A stretch of 64,000 bases of DNA from Cardinalis cardinalis (taxonomy: Eukaryota > Chordata > Aves > Passeriformes > Cardinalidae). A model generated the notes under the pieces. That model saw only the letters and a list, made by a program, of their open reading frames with translations. It searched no databases and had not been told where the DNA came from. The position numbers and the translations under genes are program-made. The stretch spans positions 14,282 to 78,281 of the forward strand of contig JACDOX010000143.1 in assembly GCA_014549065.1 (NCBI GenBank). Direction: 5' to 3'. Each line of letters begins with the position of its first letter. Positions within the stretch are counted from its first letter, which is position 1. This document shows positions 45,130-58,100 of this stretch, piece after piece.

Positions 45130-47530
45130 ATCCATCTCCTGGTGCTCTGCTCATGCTCACTGTGTAGAAGATTGCCCCTGGGCTGCCTCCTGGATTTGGG
45201 CAACAAGTTCCAGCTGAGATCAATCCCTGGTGCAATGCTGGGTGTATTTTGATGCAGGGTCTGCTGCCAAAAGTCGGTAGGAGCCATCCTTCAAATGGTT
45301 TGTTTCAACACACCATCAATGCAGGAGGGAGCTGGTAGTTGAGATGTGGTCAGAGATGCCCCTTGTTCCTCTGCTTATGGGCCAAGATTTGAATCATCTA
45401 CCTCTGGAAGAAATAGCATGTAAGTTAATATTGTGGATAATTGTAAAGCAGGTGCTTCAAACACTTTGTGTCTGCAGAACATTTTTGGGTATCTGTTCTA
45501 GGCAGCTGGGTCCAGCAATGTCCCTGTGTTGANGTGGCCAGGCAGCCCAGGGTACCCATANATTTTATATATAAAAATATATGATATGTTCACTGGTTAT
45601 TTAGGTATGTACACGTAATTCCCCCCAGGGTGATTTTCATCTAAGATAAAGATTTACCCTTTAATTTTTTGAGGTTTTGTGCTGTCTCCTGACTTGCTGT
45701 GTTAGCTTTTAGGGAAAAATCTCCTATCCATGCAGAGTCTTAGCTGTGCTTTAAAAGAACAGCCTAAAACAATCAGCTTTTGTGTCTCTCTTTCCAAGCC
45801 TGTGTGTTGGCAGTGGTTCTGACACTAATAACTTTTGATAGTTGAAACAGATAATATTTGGGCACATTTAGCTTAATAGTTCCCTTAATGTAGTCTTGTC
45901 ACAGAGCTCAACTTGTTTGTTGATAAATAAAACTCTCAGAACTGAGACAGAGACTTCTTCTGTGAACTTNTTCTGTCATTTCTTCAGGGGCTTATGATGA
46001 ACAACTGTAGTGCTTATTATACATTAGGTTATTTCCTACTTTTCTGCCACAGGTGCCTTGCCCTTGAGAATTTCATTTAGTACATGACTTCTGTGTAATG
46101 TTTTAAAACTCTAAAATGTTGTTTTTCCACAAGTAAGAAGTTGCATTCTAAACCAGGGGATTTAGTAGCATTGTGACTATAAACTAGATTTACTTTAAAC
46201 ATATTTGCTTAAACAATTTGTTTTTCTGTGGGTTTTTTTGGTTTTTTGTTTGTTTTTGTTTTCTTGGTGGTTTTTTTTTGTTCTGTGTCATTCATTTTTA
46301 TGGTGTGCTAAGACCACTTTCATCTCAGGATCTCCAAATGCTTTCTATGTTTCACNGGTAAGCAAGGGATGGCAAAAAGTCAGGCTGTGATTTGTAGTTC
46401 TGGGAATGGAGCTTGATCATTCTGAGTAAGGAATGGAACCAAGATAATCTTCCATTTTTCTGTGTGACTTTATTTTGACTGTACAGAAGTGGTAAGCCTA
46501 TCTCAGGTTACTCTAACTAAGGAATTGATGAAATTATTAAAAATTCTACTATTTGCAGAGATAGGGATATTCTGCAGTGACTGTGGTTTTCTCTCAAGAT
46601 CTTTGTAGGCCACATTCTTCTTTCCTTTTGCCAAACTCATTTTTGACAATTTATTCTTTCCTTTGTGGGGTCACCTCTTGCACTCCACAAAATAATTTTT
46701 TTCCTGGAATGTTACCAAGTTCTGCATGGTTTGATGGCTCTGCATGTTTTCCCACCAAACATCTCTGTTTGCCAACATGTGTCTCTGGATAAATACAATG
46801 CTTGCACCTGAAAAAGCAGCACTGGCTGATGTGGAATTCGGACCAAACTCAACAAAGGTTGCTAGCAAGGGGAAAGTGCTGCTCCACTGCTAAGGAGATA
46901 CATAGAAATTTATTTTAAAATCCAAAACTTCAATTATTTGTTCTTTCTACCTGGAAGTTGATCCTTCTCCCCTGACCTTGATTTCTTACAGCAGTGACAG
47001 TTTAAATATTACATAATCGAGAAATATCATGGATATGAGACTTCTGCAAGTGTCATGTGCAACTCAGATNTCATTCTTGCAGGATAGAATAGCCCCAGAT
47101 GTAATCCCTTGTGGAAAAAATTAAATAAAAGGTATAATTAGTGGGTTTTTTTTAACACATGCAGACCCAGAGTTTGCTCAGGAGGAATACTGATCAAGAG
47201 CTTTGCAGCTAGATATAAATTCAGGTATCACCATTANTTGTCAGAGCAATGGGCTTAGAAAATCCAGTGGTTTAAGTATCAGTTATTGGAAACACCTGGT
47301 GACTTATTTACATGGATGGGCTGTAAATCACTTGTGGCATCTTTGTCTTTAGCATGGACATCCCACTAGAAAAACTGTGTACTCCCACACACAGAATGAA
47401 ACAGACCAGAAAACCCTACAACATTTTAAGACTCTTTAAAAAAAAAAAGTTGAATGTCTGACAAATCATAATTCCAACAGCACAGGACAGGCTGGAAGGA
47501 AAATTGCATTTAGCAACTTCATAAAAATAT
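45130..47530. other. Unique intergenic DNA, nothing recognised
   Basis: AT-rich with T-rich runs (46230-46280). No conserved coding motif. Confidence 0.4.
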
Positions 47531-47760
47531 TTAGAATTATAGAATAACTTGGGTTAGAAGGGGCCTTAAAATTAATCTTGTTCCAACCCTCTGCCATGGT
47601 CAGGGTCACCTTTTTGCTAGACCACATCTCAGAGCCCCATCCCACTTGGCCTTGGGCATTGCCAGGGATCCACAGCTTCTGTGGGCAGCCTGTGCCAGGG
47701 CCTCACCCCCTCACAGAGAAGAATTTCCTCCTTTTATCTAATCTAAACCTACTCCTGTAG
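47531..47760 (-). mobile_element. CR1 LINE 3' fragment
   Basis: tagaattatagaataacttgggttagaaggggcctt, then ccaaccctctgccatggtcagggtcacc...ccttgggcattgccagggatccacagcttctgtgggcagcctgtgccagggcctcaccc: the reverse complement of the CR1 3' end in its usual order. Confidence 0.9.
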
Positions 47761-50700
47761 GAGTGCCTTACCAATTCCCATGTGAATAACAGCAGAGAGA
47801 CAGGGATTGTAATTCTGACATGATGAGGGCTGAGTAGTGCCTGCCTTGAGCCTCTGACCAGTCTGATGTACAGGAAAATGGCAAATGTTTCTCTGGGGTT
47901 TGTAGGAAATTAATTTACAGAATGTATGTTGGAAACACATTTTGAGGTGTGGCATTTTAAGATGAGTTCTGCTTAGGCTGCTCTGTAAACAGTATTGAAG
48001 TGGAAGAAAGAATGTTGCAAATTAAATGTATTTATCATAAAGCTTTGCAGTAACCAACAAAGTAAACAATTTTTCCTTTTCTGAGCAAGTGTGGCCAGTA
48101 TACATCTACCCATCAAAATGCTGTACATAAAGAAAAGCCCACTTTGTCTTCTGGCCTCTTGCTTTCTGACTGCATAACTTCTCTTCTTCTCTCTCTCTTT
48201 TTTTTTCTCTCTCTCTATTGTTTGCAGAGGGAGAAACTCTTCTGCAATATTTTTTCCATCAGTCTGTTTTGATGATTCATTTTCCTATCATTTAACTCTC
48301 TGCTGGTGCATNAGAGGTTGATGGAGTTTTTGGAACATGTGTTTTTTTCTAGTAGCACGATGCTATCAGGATCACTTTCTCCTTTATCATGTAATTTCTC
48401 TGAAAAGGTCAGCATGACCCTATCTTCTGGGCAGAATCCATGAAATTATAAATATGTTCATCTAGTTTTAAAATCAAAATCTTGTTTGACAGAAAAAGCC
48501 TGACCTTAACAATCACCTTGTTGGGATCTGAACNTGAGGGCTTATGTAAGTATGAAAAATATGGGCATTAACTTTGCAAAATCCACATTTAGAAAGCCTC
48601 TTCCAAGTTACAGACAACTTTTGCATTTGCTTTTTATNATTTTTGGAAAATATTCTCCAGTAAACACAGAATGCCTGTGGATTTACTGGTGGCAAAATGA
48701 AGGAGTGAGTCAGGAATGTAAGCATCACAGCTCCTCTGGCTGCACAGTTCCTCCTCTGCTTCATTTACACAGTCAAGGAACAGNTTTCTGCTTTTAAATG
48801 ATCTGTAATTTTTCTTTCTTTTCAATATATTATTTTTTAAAAAATGCAAGGGTGCTAAATAGCACAACTTTTGCAACCTGATTCTGAGAGNGCTTACCTT
48901 ATTTAGGCATTATTCTTTAAAATTACCACCAAAANTGAGAAACTGGAAAGTGTCCCTTGGTCTTTTCACATCCACAAACAAGCCTTCCTCCTCAAAAGTA
49001 TTTTGACAAATAAATCTGCTGTTTCATATGCTCCAGTATTTACTGTTGGACATTTGCTATGTTGACACAGCAAACACTGTTCTTTTCAGTGCAGAGAATA
49101 ATAAGAGAATTGTGTGGCTTAAAGCAAAAGCAAAACACTTGTTGACTTTGTTGGGCACCCTAAGGCCCTTGCTTAATAATCACATTTTTCAGAGGAAGAA
49201 GCATTCACATTTTATAAAAGTTTCATCACAGTTTAAGTACAGGTCAATTTAGAAATGTGATTTACCATTGCATACTTTCACAGAAGTATTTTTGAAATAG
49301 TTTGTGTTAGAAAATAAGCATATAGCATATTGTATAGCAATAAGGTGTATAGCCAGAGAGTACTGCTGATAAATGAAATATGCTGATACTATTTCTGAAC
49401 ATTTGAAAAGTATTAAAAAACCAATTAAAAATCCANTGATTTTTAATTGTTGACTGTATGGATTGGAGGCTTACAATTCCAGGTGTATCTCAAGTGAAAA
49501 AAGGTTNCTCAAAGGTAAATGAGGATGAAACATCATAATAAATAATAAATGATACTATTATTATTATACATTCAGNGATGAAAATTTCCTTACTGTCTTG
49601 CAGCCCATTTGGTGCCTAAATCCTGCTCCAAATCTCAGGCAGGATACAGTTTATTTATTTATTATTTGCAGCAAGTGGCTGCAGACTGTCAGAGTGATGG
49701 GTTGCAGGAGTGCTGATGCCCCATGTAGATTTTTCATGGTTTTTGGGATAGAAAGAGGAAGCAGCACCTGCTAAAGCAGGAACAAGTCCAGAGGAGGCAC
49801 CAAGGGAGTCAGAGGGATGGACACTGCTCCTGTGAGGAACGGCTGAGGAATGTGTATGCTGGGCCATGGTAGAAATATTTCTATTTATTCCCAAACCCTG
49901 ACTCACTGGAGTGCTGCTTGCACCATTTGTTTGTTTGNTTGTTTCCAGAGCTCAGTGTGAATGGATTTTTTTTTTTTTTGCCTTAGTTAATTGCTTATGA
50001 GTTTTCTGATTTGCACTTTCTTTATCCATTGAATGTCTTGTCCAGTTTAAATTTCTTGCCTTTACTGTGGGTATTCAGGGTACATAAACATCCTCTGGAG
50101 TATCTTTCTGTTCTCCAGGTCATGTGCTGAAGAATTAGATTACTGTTCTCAATTTCAGCCTGTTTTCCTTTTTGTTTTTTTCTCCCCTATATTAATTTCT
50201 CCTTTCTCTAGCTCACTTACTTTTCATATGATTTTCTTCTTTCTACTAAGAGCTATATATAACTTCTGTTAACACTTCATTGCCCAGTGCTTTTTCTTCT
50301 TCTTTGTCTTCTTTTCCTATGCCTAATGTCAGCTCTGAACCTAAACAATATTAGGAACTATTTTAATTCTTCACATGCCCCAGAAATGATGCACATCACA
50401 GTATTGAGAACCCTTCAGCCCTTCCTCCTGTTTGATCTCCATGGCACTTCAGGAGATTCTTGAGTAGCTGTTGTCTTCTCTTTTCTTTTTTTCTTCTTTT
50501 TTTTCCTTCACAGAGGCTTTTTTTTTTGTTTTGATAGAATTTTGATTATTTCCTACCTCCTCTCCCCCAGCTCAGCCTTTCCACTAATTGTGCTGCTTTG
50601 TGCTCCTTTGAAACCTGTAGCCATCAGATACAGTAATCTGTAGAGTTGTTGTTTGCCCTGTATTTAGTACAGCTTGACCCTTTTTAATCAGTTATGTTGA

Positions 50701-53700
50701 TTCTCATTGCTGGCATTTCATTCAGGGAATCAGTCTGTTAACCTGTAGCAAACCTGGTATTAACTGGATTCTTAGTTGGGTAAGGAAACTTTATGATTCA
50801 ATTTGCACACACAAAAATGGAGGAGAGCCCTGCTGGATGAAGCACAGGCATGCTGAGATTTAAAGTGCGCTTCCCTCTCTGCTTTGTCCTCCACCTGGAG
50901 GTTTCTCCCCTCAGCCAGAGGGTTCAGAGTGTGGAGGTGTCCCTGCCTTTCACTTCACAGCCTCCAGCCCTGCCAGCATCTGAGATTTTCAAGGGAAAGT
51001 GCTGGCTAACCAGGCTTCTCTGACTCTGGTTTTCACACTTTAGGGGCGACCTCAGGAAAAAAAAAAAAACAAAACATTTTTGCTGCTCAACAAGTATTTA
51101 GCCCTTGTCTTCTCTGTTTTCCAAAAGTTTCATTCTGTAGAAATACGCTCCTGCTGGCTTGCAGGAGTCACCTGTGGGCGTTATTGTAAACGTGCACATG
51201 TATGTATGGTCATGTTTTGTCTCTGGAACTTCTTTTAAGCCTTCTTTGCTGACCCTGCTGCTTATCGAAGTTGCCATTACATTCTGAGGAGGTTTCTGGC
51301 ACTAAGTGAAACTCAGTTTGACTTTTACACACAGTGAGAGGGAACCCTGGCCCATGGGTGAGGCGTTTCCTCCTGGCAATGTGTGCTCCCTTAGGCTGGN
51401 GCTTCCTTTGCACGTTGAAAAAGCACAAAAGAGATGTACCTGAGGATTGTCACCATGGTCTCTGGTGGCCCAGCCTGTGGGGCTTTTGGCTGATGCAGAG
51501 GAGATAGCAGGGTGGATTTATTTCCTCAGGAGCTCTCTGTGCATTTTGCCTTTCTCTGTGTGTGACCACCTCCTTTCAAGGGCAAACAAACTTGGCTGTC
51601 TTCCTGCCTCCCAGCTGCTTTTATTCCTAAGTTTTCTTTGAAAGAGAGACGAGCAGCTGGAGCACNGAGCTGCTCTGCTGGAGAGAGGGGACCTGGCTGT
51701 GGAGGGGGGGAGGAACTGGGGGCAGTGAGGGGCTGCAGCCCTTCCTCAGCCAGTTCTGAGCCAGCTGGAGCAGGGGTGAGTGGGGGGGACCCAGCCCTGC
51801 ACCGAGGAGCTGCTGCTGTGGAGGTAGAAGGGNGAAGGGGTCGGTTTTGGTGGTGGGGAGGTGAGAAGGGCACCGGGTTCCCACCAGAAGTGACTTTTCA
51901 TGTTCCTGTCACAGCACAGCTCAGGGCAACCATTCCCTGGGCAGATCAGGCTGAGNCTCGCTTGGGGAAATCGATGCAGGTCTGGGCTTCACTAGAAAAA
52001 TGCTATTTTCCCTTTCCTTTGGGTTGCATTTCACTTGTGTGAGGATTCAGCTGTGGGATTGTATTCAGGGGTGCAGCCAGTCTGGCCAGCTCTGTTTTCT
52101 GTGATTCCCTGGGCAGCAGCAGCTGCAGGATGCTGTTCCAGGAGGCCCTGATTTATGGATTTCAGGTGATTTATGGATTTCAGGTGACATGGCTGTGCTG
52201 AGGTGCACCATAGCATGACAGTGGCCATGGCTCTCTAGAAGGGTTTGGGGGCAAGAGGCTGCAGGGCCAGCGTAGGAAAGTGCTCTCTGCTAATNCAGAG
52301 TAACTAAATTATTCTTTGTCTGCTTAAAAAGGCAAAAAGCCCCAAAGTTTCTCTTCAAATTCAGTACAAAAAGACCTCATAGGAGCTTTTAGACTTCANC
52401 TCAGACCTGAGGCTGTCCAATTAGACAGAGGCCAAGAAGTCCCACCTAGGTAATTCACTAGAAAAAGAAAAGAACAAAAAAAATTTAACTTGGTGTGGTG
52501 TGTTTTAGCAGGANCAAAAACCTCTTGCCCCCAACTCAGTTTTTCTCTATAAGAACTTTATTATTTTATCTTTTATTAAATCTTCTTCTGTTTCCAANNC
52601 TACCTCAAAAACTATCCTACTAATTTTATGGCATTNTGGGTGGCTGGGCTGTCTGGGGTGTGAGAAGTTCTCAGAGCTCCTAAGACCTAGCTCANAAAGA
52701 AACCCATCAGGCCAGGAGAGCAGGGAAAATTCCAGCAGGAAAAGCTCTCTTACATCTATTTGTTGCATTGATAAGTGCAATGGGAGAGCTCTGTGGCTGC
52801 AGCAATAGCATTGAAAAGTGCATAATAATAATGCATTGAAAGGTAAAAGCATTATAATTATATTATATATATATATAAGAAAGTGGGGGGAAACAACAGA
52901 GGTTTAAAGAGTGTATAAGTGACTGACACGAGCAGATGCAATAAAGGGTAAAACAGAGAATGATAATGGGTGATATTCAGTGATATATCCTTAGAGAAAA
53001 CATTCCTGCTTTATCTTTTGCTTGTGCACTCGGGCTTTGTTGGGACTGGCTTTGTTTTCAAACATTGCCTGATATGTGGTGTGTGTGACTTTGGTACTTT
53101 TCAAAGTTTTGCTTTGAAAAGTCTGAAGATTTATGCAGATTTCACTATCAAAGTTGCTGTTTTGCAGAGAAGAATTCCACAGTACTCTAAAAATCCAAGC
53201 TGGTAGTGATAGCAAAATATGTTTGTTATTCAAAGAAAAAGGCTTTATAAGCATATTCACAGCANCACTGTAACTTTTATATCTATATTCTTGCCTGCTT
53301 ACAGCCACAGGGAAATAGTTTAAAGTGTTTGTTTATTTATTATTTATNAACAGTGTTTATTTAGCAGTGTTTAATAGGTTTGAGAGGGAAACACTGTGGA
53401 AAATTATGATGCAGGTACACAATTTCTTTATGCCTTTTCTCCAGCTTATCTTTTCCAGTTTGAAACACCAGGCATTTTTGAGACAGGTATTTCAGAGAGA
53501 GATTGTGACGCACAGAGTGGCACCCAGCATGTAAACTACCAAGTTCACAGTCTGTGGTGACTCATTTGATGGATATTTTGATTCCAGTGATATTATGTAA
53601 ATTTTGAGGGGGAAAAAAGAGATTTTATGGGATANNGCAGACCCAAGAAAAGCTGATGCCACAGAGATTAATTCTAGTTCTTTAATTCTGTGGAAATACA

Positions 53701-55070
53701 AGCCAACAAACTCAGTAGTCCTGCTTGGTGAGTGAACATGCACTGGATGCAGATATTTGGAATAAAAACCATTGTTCAGCTCAGTTTTGATTAGAACTGC
53801 AGTTCATATGATCAGAATGTGACAGATGTGTTTGTGTGAGGAGGAAGTTCAGTTAGGTTTAGTTCTCTCCTCTCAGCAATTTATACCCTAAGCATTAGTC
53901 ACCCACCCAATCTCCAGTCCCTTCCAGGATATATCAATAAATATGGTGTAATATACAAGCAGTGACATTTATGGCCATTGGTTGATGTCACTCGTGTCTC
54001 TTTCTTGCCATGCTGAATTGAGGGTAAAGAAAACAATTTCTTAAACCATGCACAGTCTTGATTCTTTCTGTAAATATTTAGCAGCAGTAGGCTAAATCCT
54101 GCAGCCTTTACTCCAACCTGTTCCCTAATATGATGATTGAATGAAGAAAATGAGATTTTCACCTCTAGAATGAAGCTAGCTCCTGTGCAGCAAACCTGTC
54201 CAAAGCTTATGCTCTTCTTTGAGTCCTGAGAGTCAGACCCAAGTGTTATTGCTTGGCCTGGTGAGTCCCTGAGATGCATTTTGGTCTCAAAAATGCCAAA
54301 GTTAGCTCTGCTACCTATAGACATCCCTTTACCTGAGCTGCTCTCTGTTTTTCTTACATCTCTGGTATGTTTTCCAGGCTGCTGATTAGGTGCCTCTTGA
54401 GCTGAATCATGTTATCCTCCATTTTTTCCTACTTNACCTTCAAGGGCAGTGATCACAATAAATTAATAAATTATTCTTACCTCACTCCTCCCCACCTCCT
54501 AAAGCAGGCAATAATGTATCCTGATTTAAAACTCTTTTGATATTCTTATTTTTCTGGCACTGATCATAGAGAATTTTGACAAAAAGAATTTGTCAAAAAG
54601 ATAAAAAATAAATAAATAAAAATAAAATTAATAAAACTAAAATAAATTAAAAAAAAAAGAATATTAGTTCTGGCAGGGCTATTATAAATAATAAAATGTT
54701 GGGTTAGTCAGCTGAGGCCCAGCAGAACTTGGGAACTTCAGTGTGTTTACCCAAAATGAAATGCAAAGAGGGAATTCTTATTTACCTGAAGCTGCAGGGC
54801 TTTGTGCTGTGTTTAACCCTGTGCATGCACACAGATGTACACAGGGTGTGCTGAAATGTCCTGAGTGCCAAGGCCCTTTTGCTGCAGAGCTCNCACAAAT
54901 GTCAGGTTTGCTTTCATTAGTGATGCAAGGGAGCTGAAATAACTCTGCTTTGGGGTTTCAAATTGACTCAAGTTCTTTCCTCGTTTACTAATGTTTGATT
55001 CTAGCCAGGTTTTGTAGAAAGGAGCATTTGGAAAATGCTCTGGAGCACATGGTGGGATCCTTGGAGCTGT
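47761..55070. other. Gene-free DNA with simple repeats
   Basis: No supported exon. Low-complexity tracts: pyrimidine-rich 48175-48220, (TA)n near 52860-52880, A-rich with taaa units 54595-54660. An 18-bp tandem duplication tgatttatggatttcagg is at 52149-52184. Confidence 0.4.
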
Positions 55071-55073
55071 CCT

Positions 55074-55146
55074 GTGCAGGTCCAGGAGCTGGAATTCAGT
55101 GATCCCTGTGGGTCCCTTCCAGCTCAGGATAACCCATGATTCTGAT
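55074..55146 (+). mobile_element. CR1 LINE 3' terminus fragment
   Basis: tgatccctgtgggtcccttccagctcaggataacccatgattctgat matches the 3' end of a CR1 subfamily. Confidence 0.75.
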
Positions 55147-58100
55147 TTGTGCTGCATGGCCTGATAGTGGTCTTAACATAATTACTACTTTTCTGAGAAA
55201 TCACACCAGAAATATGTTTGTTAAATGAATTATGAAATACCTGCCTGCACATATGGTAGAATGCTTTTGTGGGAGAGTACAGATTCATTAAGGCTGAAAA
55301 CTCTGATACAAGCCTGAAAGTCTCTGTGACTTTTGGCCACAAAATATTTTAAGCAACAAAAATATATTCACCCTCTTCTTCAAAATTTTGGTTTTGGCCT
55401 CAGTTTTGGAAAACTCTTTTGTGCCATGTTGGTCACTAGATGAATCCATGTTGTTTGTGCATGTTGCTTGAGCTGTANGCTCAGGTCAGGCTGGTTTTGT
55501 GGCTGGGAGTCTGTGTGAAGCTCTGTGTGCAGATTTGGAAAACATTCTGTTATCTTTTCCTGTCTGTGCTCTGCTCTTTTCACAGCAATGTTTAGTTCAC
55601 TGATTCTCTCCTCCCTTCAAACTTTCCCAAAACAAGAAGGGGAGAGGAAAAAAAAAGGAAAAAAAAAANANNTTTCCTCTGAAGGTCCTCTTGACCNTNC
55701 CCTGCTGCCTCAGGCTGCTTCAGATTTGTATTTTCTCNGAGACAAAGAATACTCTGCCCCACAATCTTGGTTTTTCCTCTCTCCTTCCTGTACCATAGCA
55801 CAGCAGGCAATTTAGAAATAAAAAACTGGCTGCCAGCTGCTTACTGATCATGGGAAAGAAATTATGTGTCTTGCNACTTTAACATTATTTATCCCCACCT
55901 TCACTTGCATGACCCCTTTCTTTCTTCCTTCTGTAAAAGAAACAAATGGACAAANTACAAAAAATCCTTTTCTCTGTTGTATGGCTATTTTGACATGCAA
56001 TACAGAATGATATTTAAAATGAATGATATTTAANAATGCCCCATATTCTGACAGCTAACAGCTCAGCTTCCTCAGTGCTGGACTGACAATCAATCACAGG
56101 CTGCTGAGATTTTAGCACAATTCCCCCAGAGGAAGCAAGTCCCACTCTGAGCCCTTCCAAAGGGGCTGCTCAATGAATAAGGACTGGTTCTGTTTGAAAA
56201 AACTGATCTGCCTCTGTTGGGAGTAAATAATAATAAGCACGTTCTGGGTTTAATGCTATTGTAATCCTACTGAGGAGCACTTCATTTAAAAATAATTGTG
56301 GCTATTTAAATTCACTTGGGTAATGACTTATTTACTACAACTGCAATTATTCTGATGCATTCCAGTACATTAATCCCTTTTGAAAAACAAAATAATAAAT
56401 GTCCCTAGCTGTTCTGCAGCAGATCTCAGGTTACCTGTGCTATAATTATTTACATTAAGGATATTGTAAAAGAGCCTGTAAGAAACAGTTTCATTGTCTC
56501 TAATGCAGGATCAAAGAGAGTCTTTTAAGGTGGAGAGGAAAAAAGTTATTATAGTAGGGGCAGATCTAAGATCCTTAATTTGAGTAATTAAACCTATTTT
56601 GTATTTTTAAAAGCATTTCTAGGAAATAGTGACTTTAAGGCATNATTGTTACTCAAGTCAGCCCTATTGTTAGGATTGAAATGCATTTGAGTTTTTTCTT
56701 TTTATTCAGATATTTTAGCATTCAAGGAGATAATTTTTTGCACAATGAACAGCAATTTTAACTATTGTTTTATCATCACTGTCTTGTTCTTTAGTGAGCT
56801 CTTGATGACATGACTTTTAGCATTCATGGCACGCATGATTCCTAGTTTGAGACTTTTTAAGTAATATTTTAGGATTTTTTTTTTTTGTTAAGATAGGTTT
56901 TAGTTGGAGAAAGAATTCTTAACTGAATCTAATAAAGGATAAATAGTTTTCATAGCAACTGCAGCTGGAAATCAATTTGTCTAAAGTTTTCAGGAAAACT
57001 AGAGAATACAGATTTGTGTTCCTAACCTGAAGCTGAGTTTAAATGGTGAATTTCAGCTCTGAGTTTGAGTCTGGCTCTGGAGCCNTACACAGCTCCATGA
57101 AAATATTTTGTTTTTCAGTGTGGGATTTTTTCTGCGTGTGGGAAAACAGAGATAACAGGAAAACAGAGCAGAATTGTTGGGACAGAAGTTGTCACATCCC
57201 ATAGAGAGATTGTTTCGTGTGACTTCAGCCCTTATTCTGTATAGGGCAGGGAGATGTGCCATTCCTGAGCCCAGCTTTCTGCTCATTGCACTGCAGGAGG
57301 ATGCAGAGCTCTCCCTGTTCTGTGGGATAACCAACTCAGACTACAAAATTGTAACATTTTAAAATTGTAAAAATTACAAATGTAAAATTGTGAAAATTGT
57401 AAAAAACNTTGTGACTGGGAACGAGGAGTCCACCACACCTGCCAAGCTGTATTGGTAAATGAGCTCCTTGGCTCAAAGGCAGAATAAATCTGGAGGCTGA
57501 AGATGGCAGCTGCTGAAGATATTCAGTACAGGAAAAGGATTTTATTCAGGGTATCAATTTATTACCTTTCAAATAGTGAAAGCCATTCAGTAAAATCCAG
57601 ACTTTCTAATAACTAATGCCATTAAATTAAAGCTTCCCAGTAAATGGAAACTTTGTCAGCCTGGTGTTTAAAACTCTCATCAAGAGACTTATTTATTTGA
57701 AAAATAGCCAATTTCTTTAATAGAAATTGAAACTATTAATTCCAAATTTGCTGTTCAGGAAAATACATTTTATGTTTCATGAATATTGTGTGCTTTCTTA
57801 GTTTTAGCCTAAGCTTTTACGAGTGAAATCAATTCCTTTCCTCAACTCTATTCATCATGAGAAAATATAAATCCTGTCTTTTATGAAGCTGTCATAGTTC
57901 CTAAGAAATATTAGACCCTTGGGCTCACTACTCCATTTAAAACATTCTTCATGTTCCTACAATCTTTTTTTTTTAACAATCCTTTTTCTTGTTTGATGAC
58001 TTTTACTCTTCCCCTTCTCATTTAATGAAACTCAATATTATGTCCTTATTCTGTTTTTTTTTAACACAACTTCATAGAACATACTAAAAAGCAGAGGTTT

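Noticed and set aside
44637..45287. Minus-strand frames of 122-216 codons rich in Leu, Cys and Pro
   Set aside because: Three overlapping frames repeat the same phrases because the DNA is a 53/59-bp tandem repeat; no start context or conserved domain.
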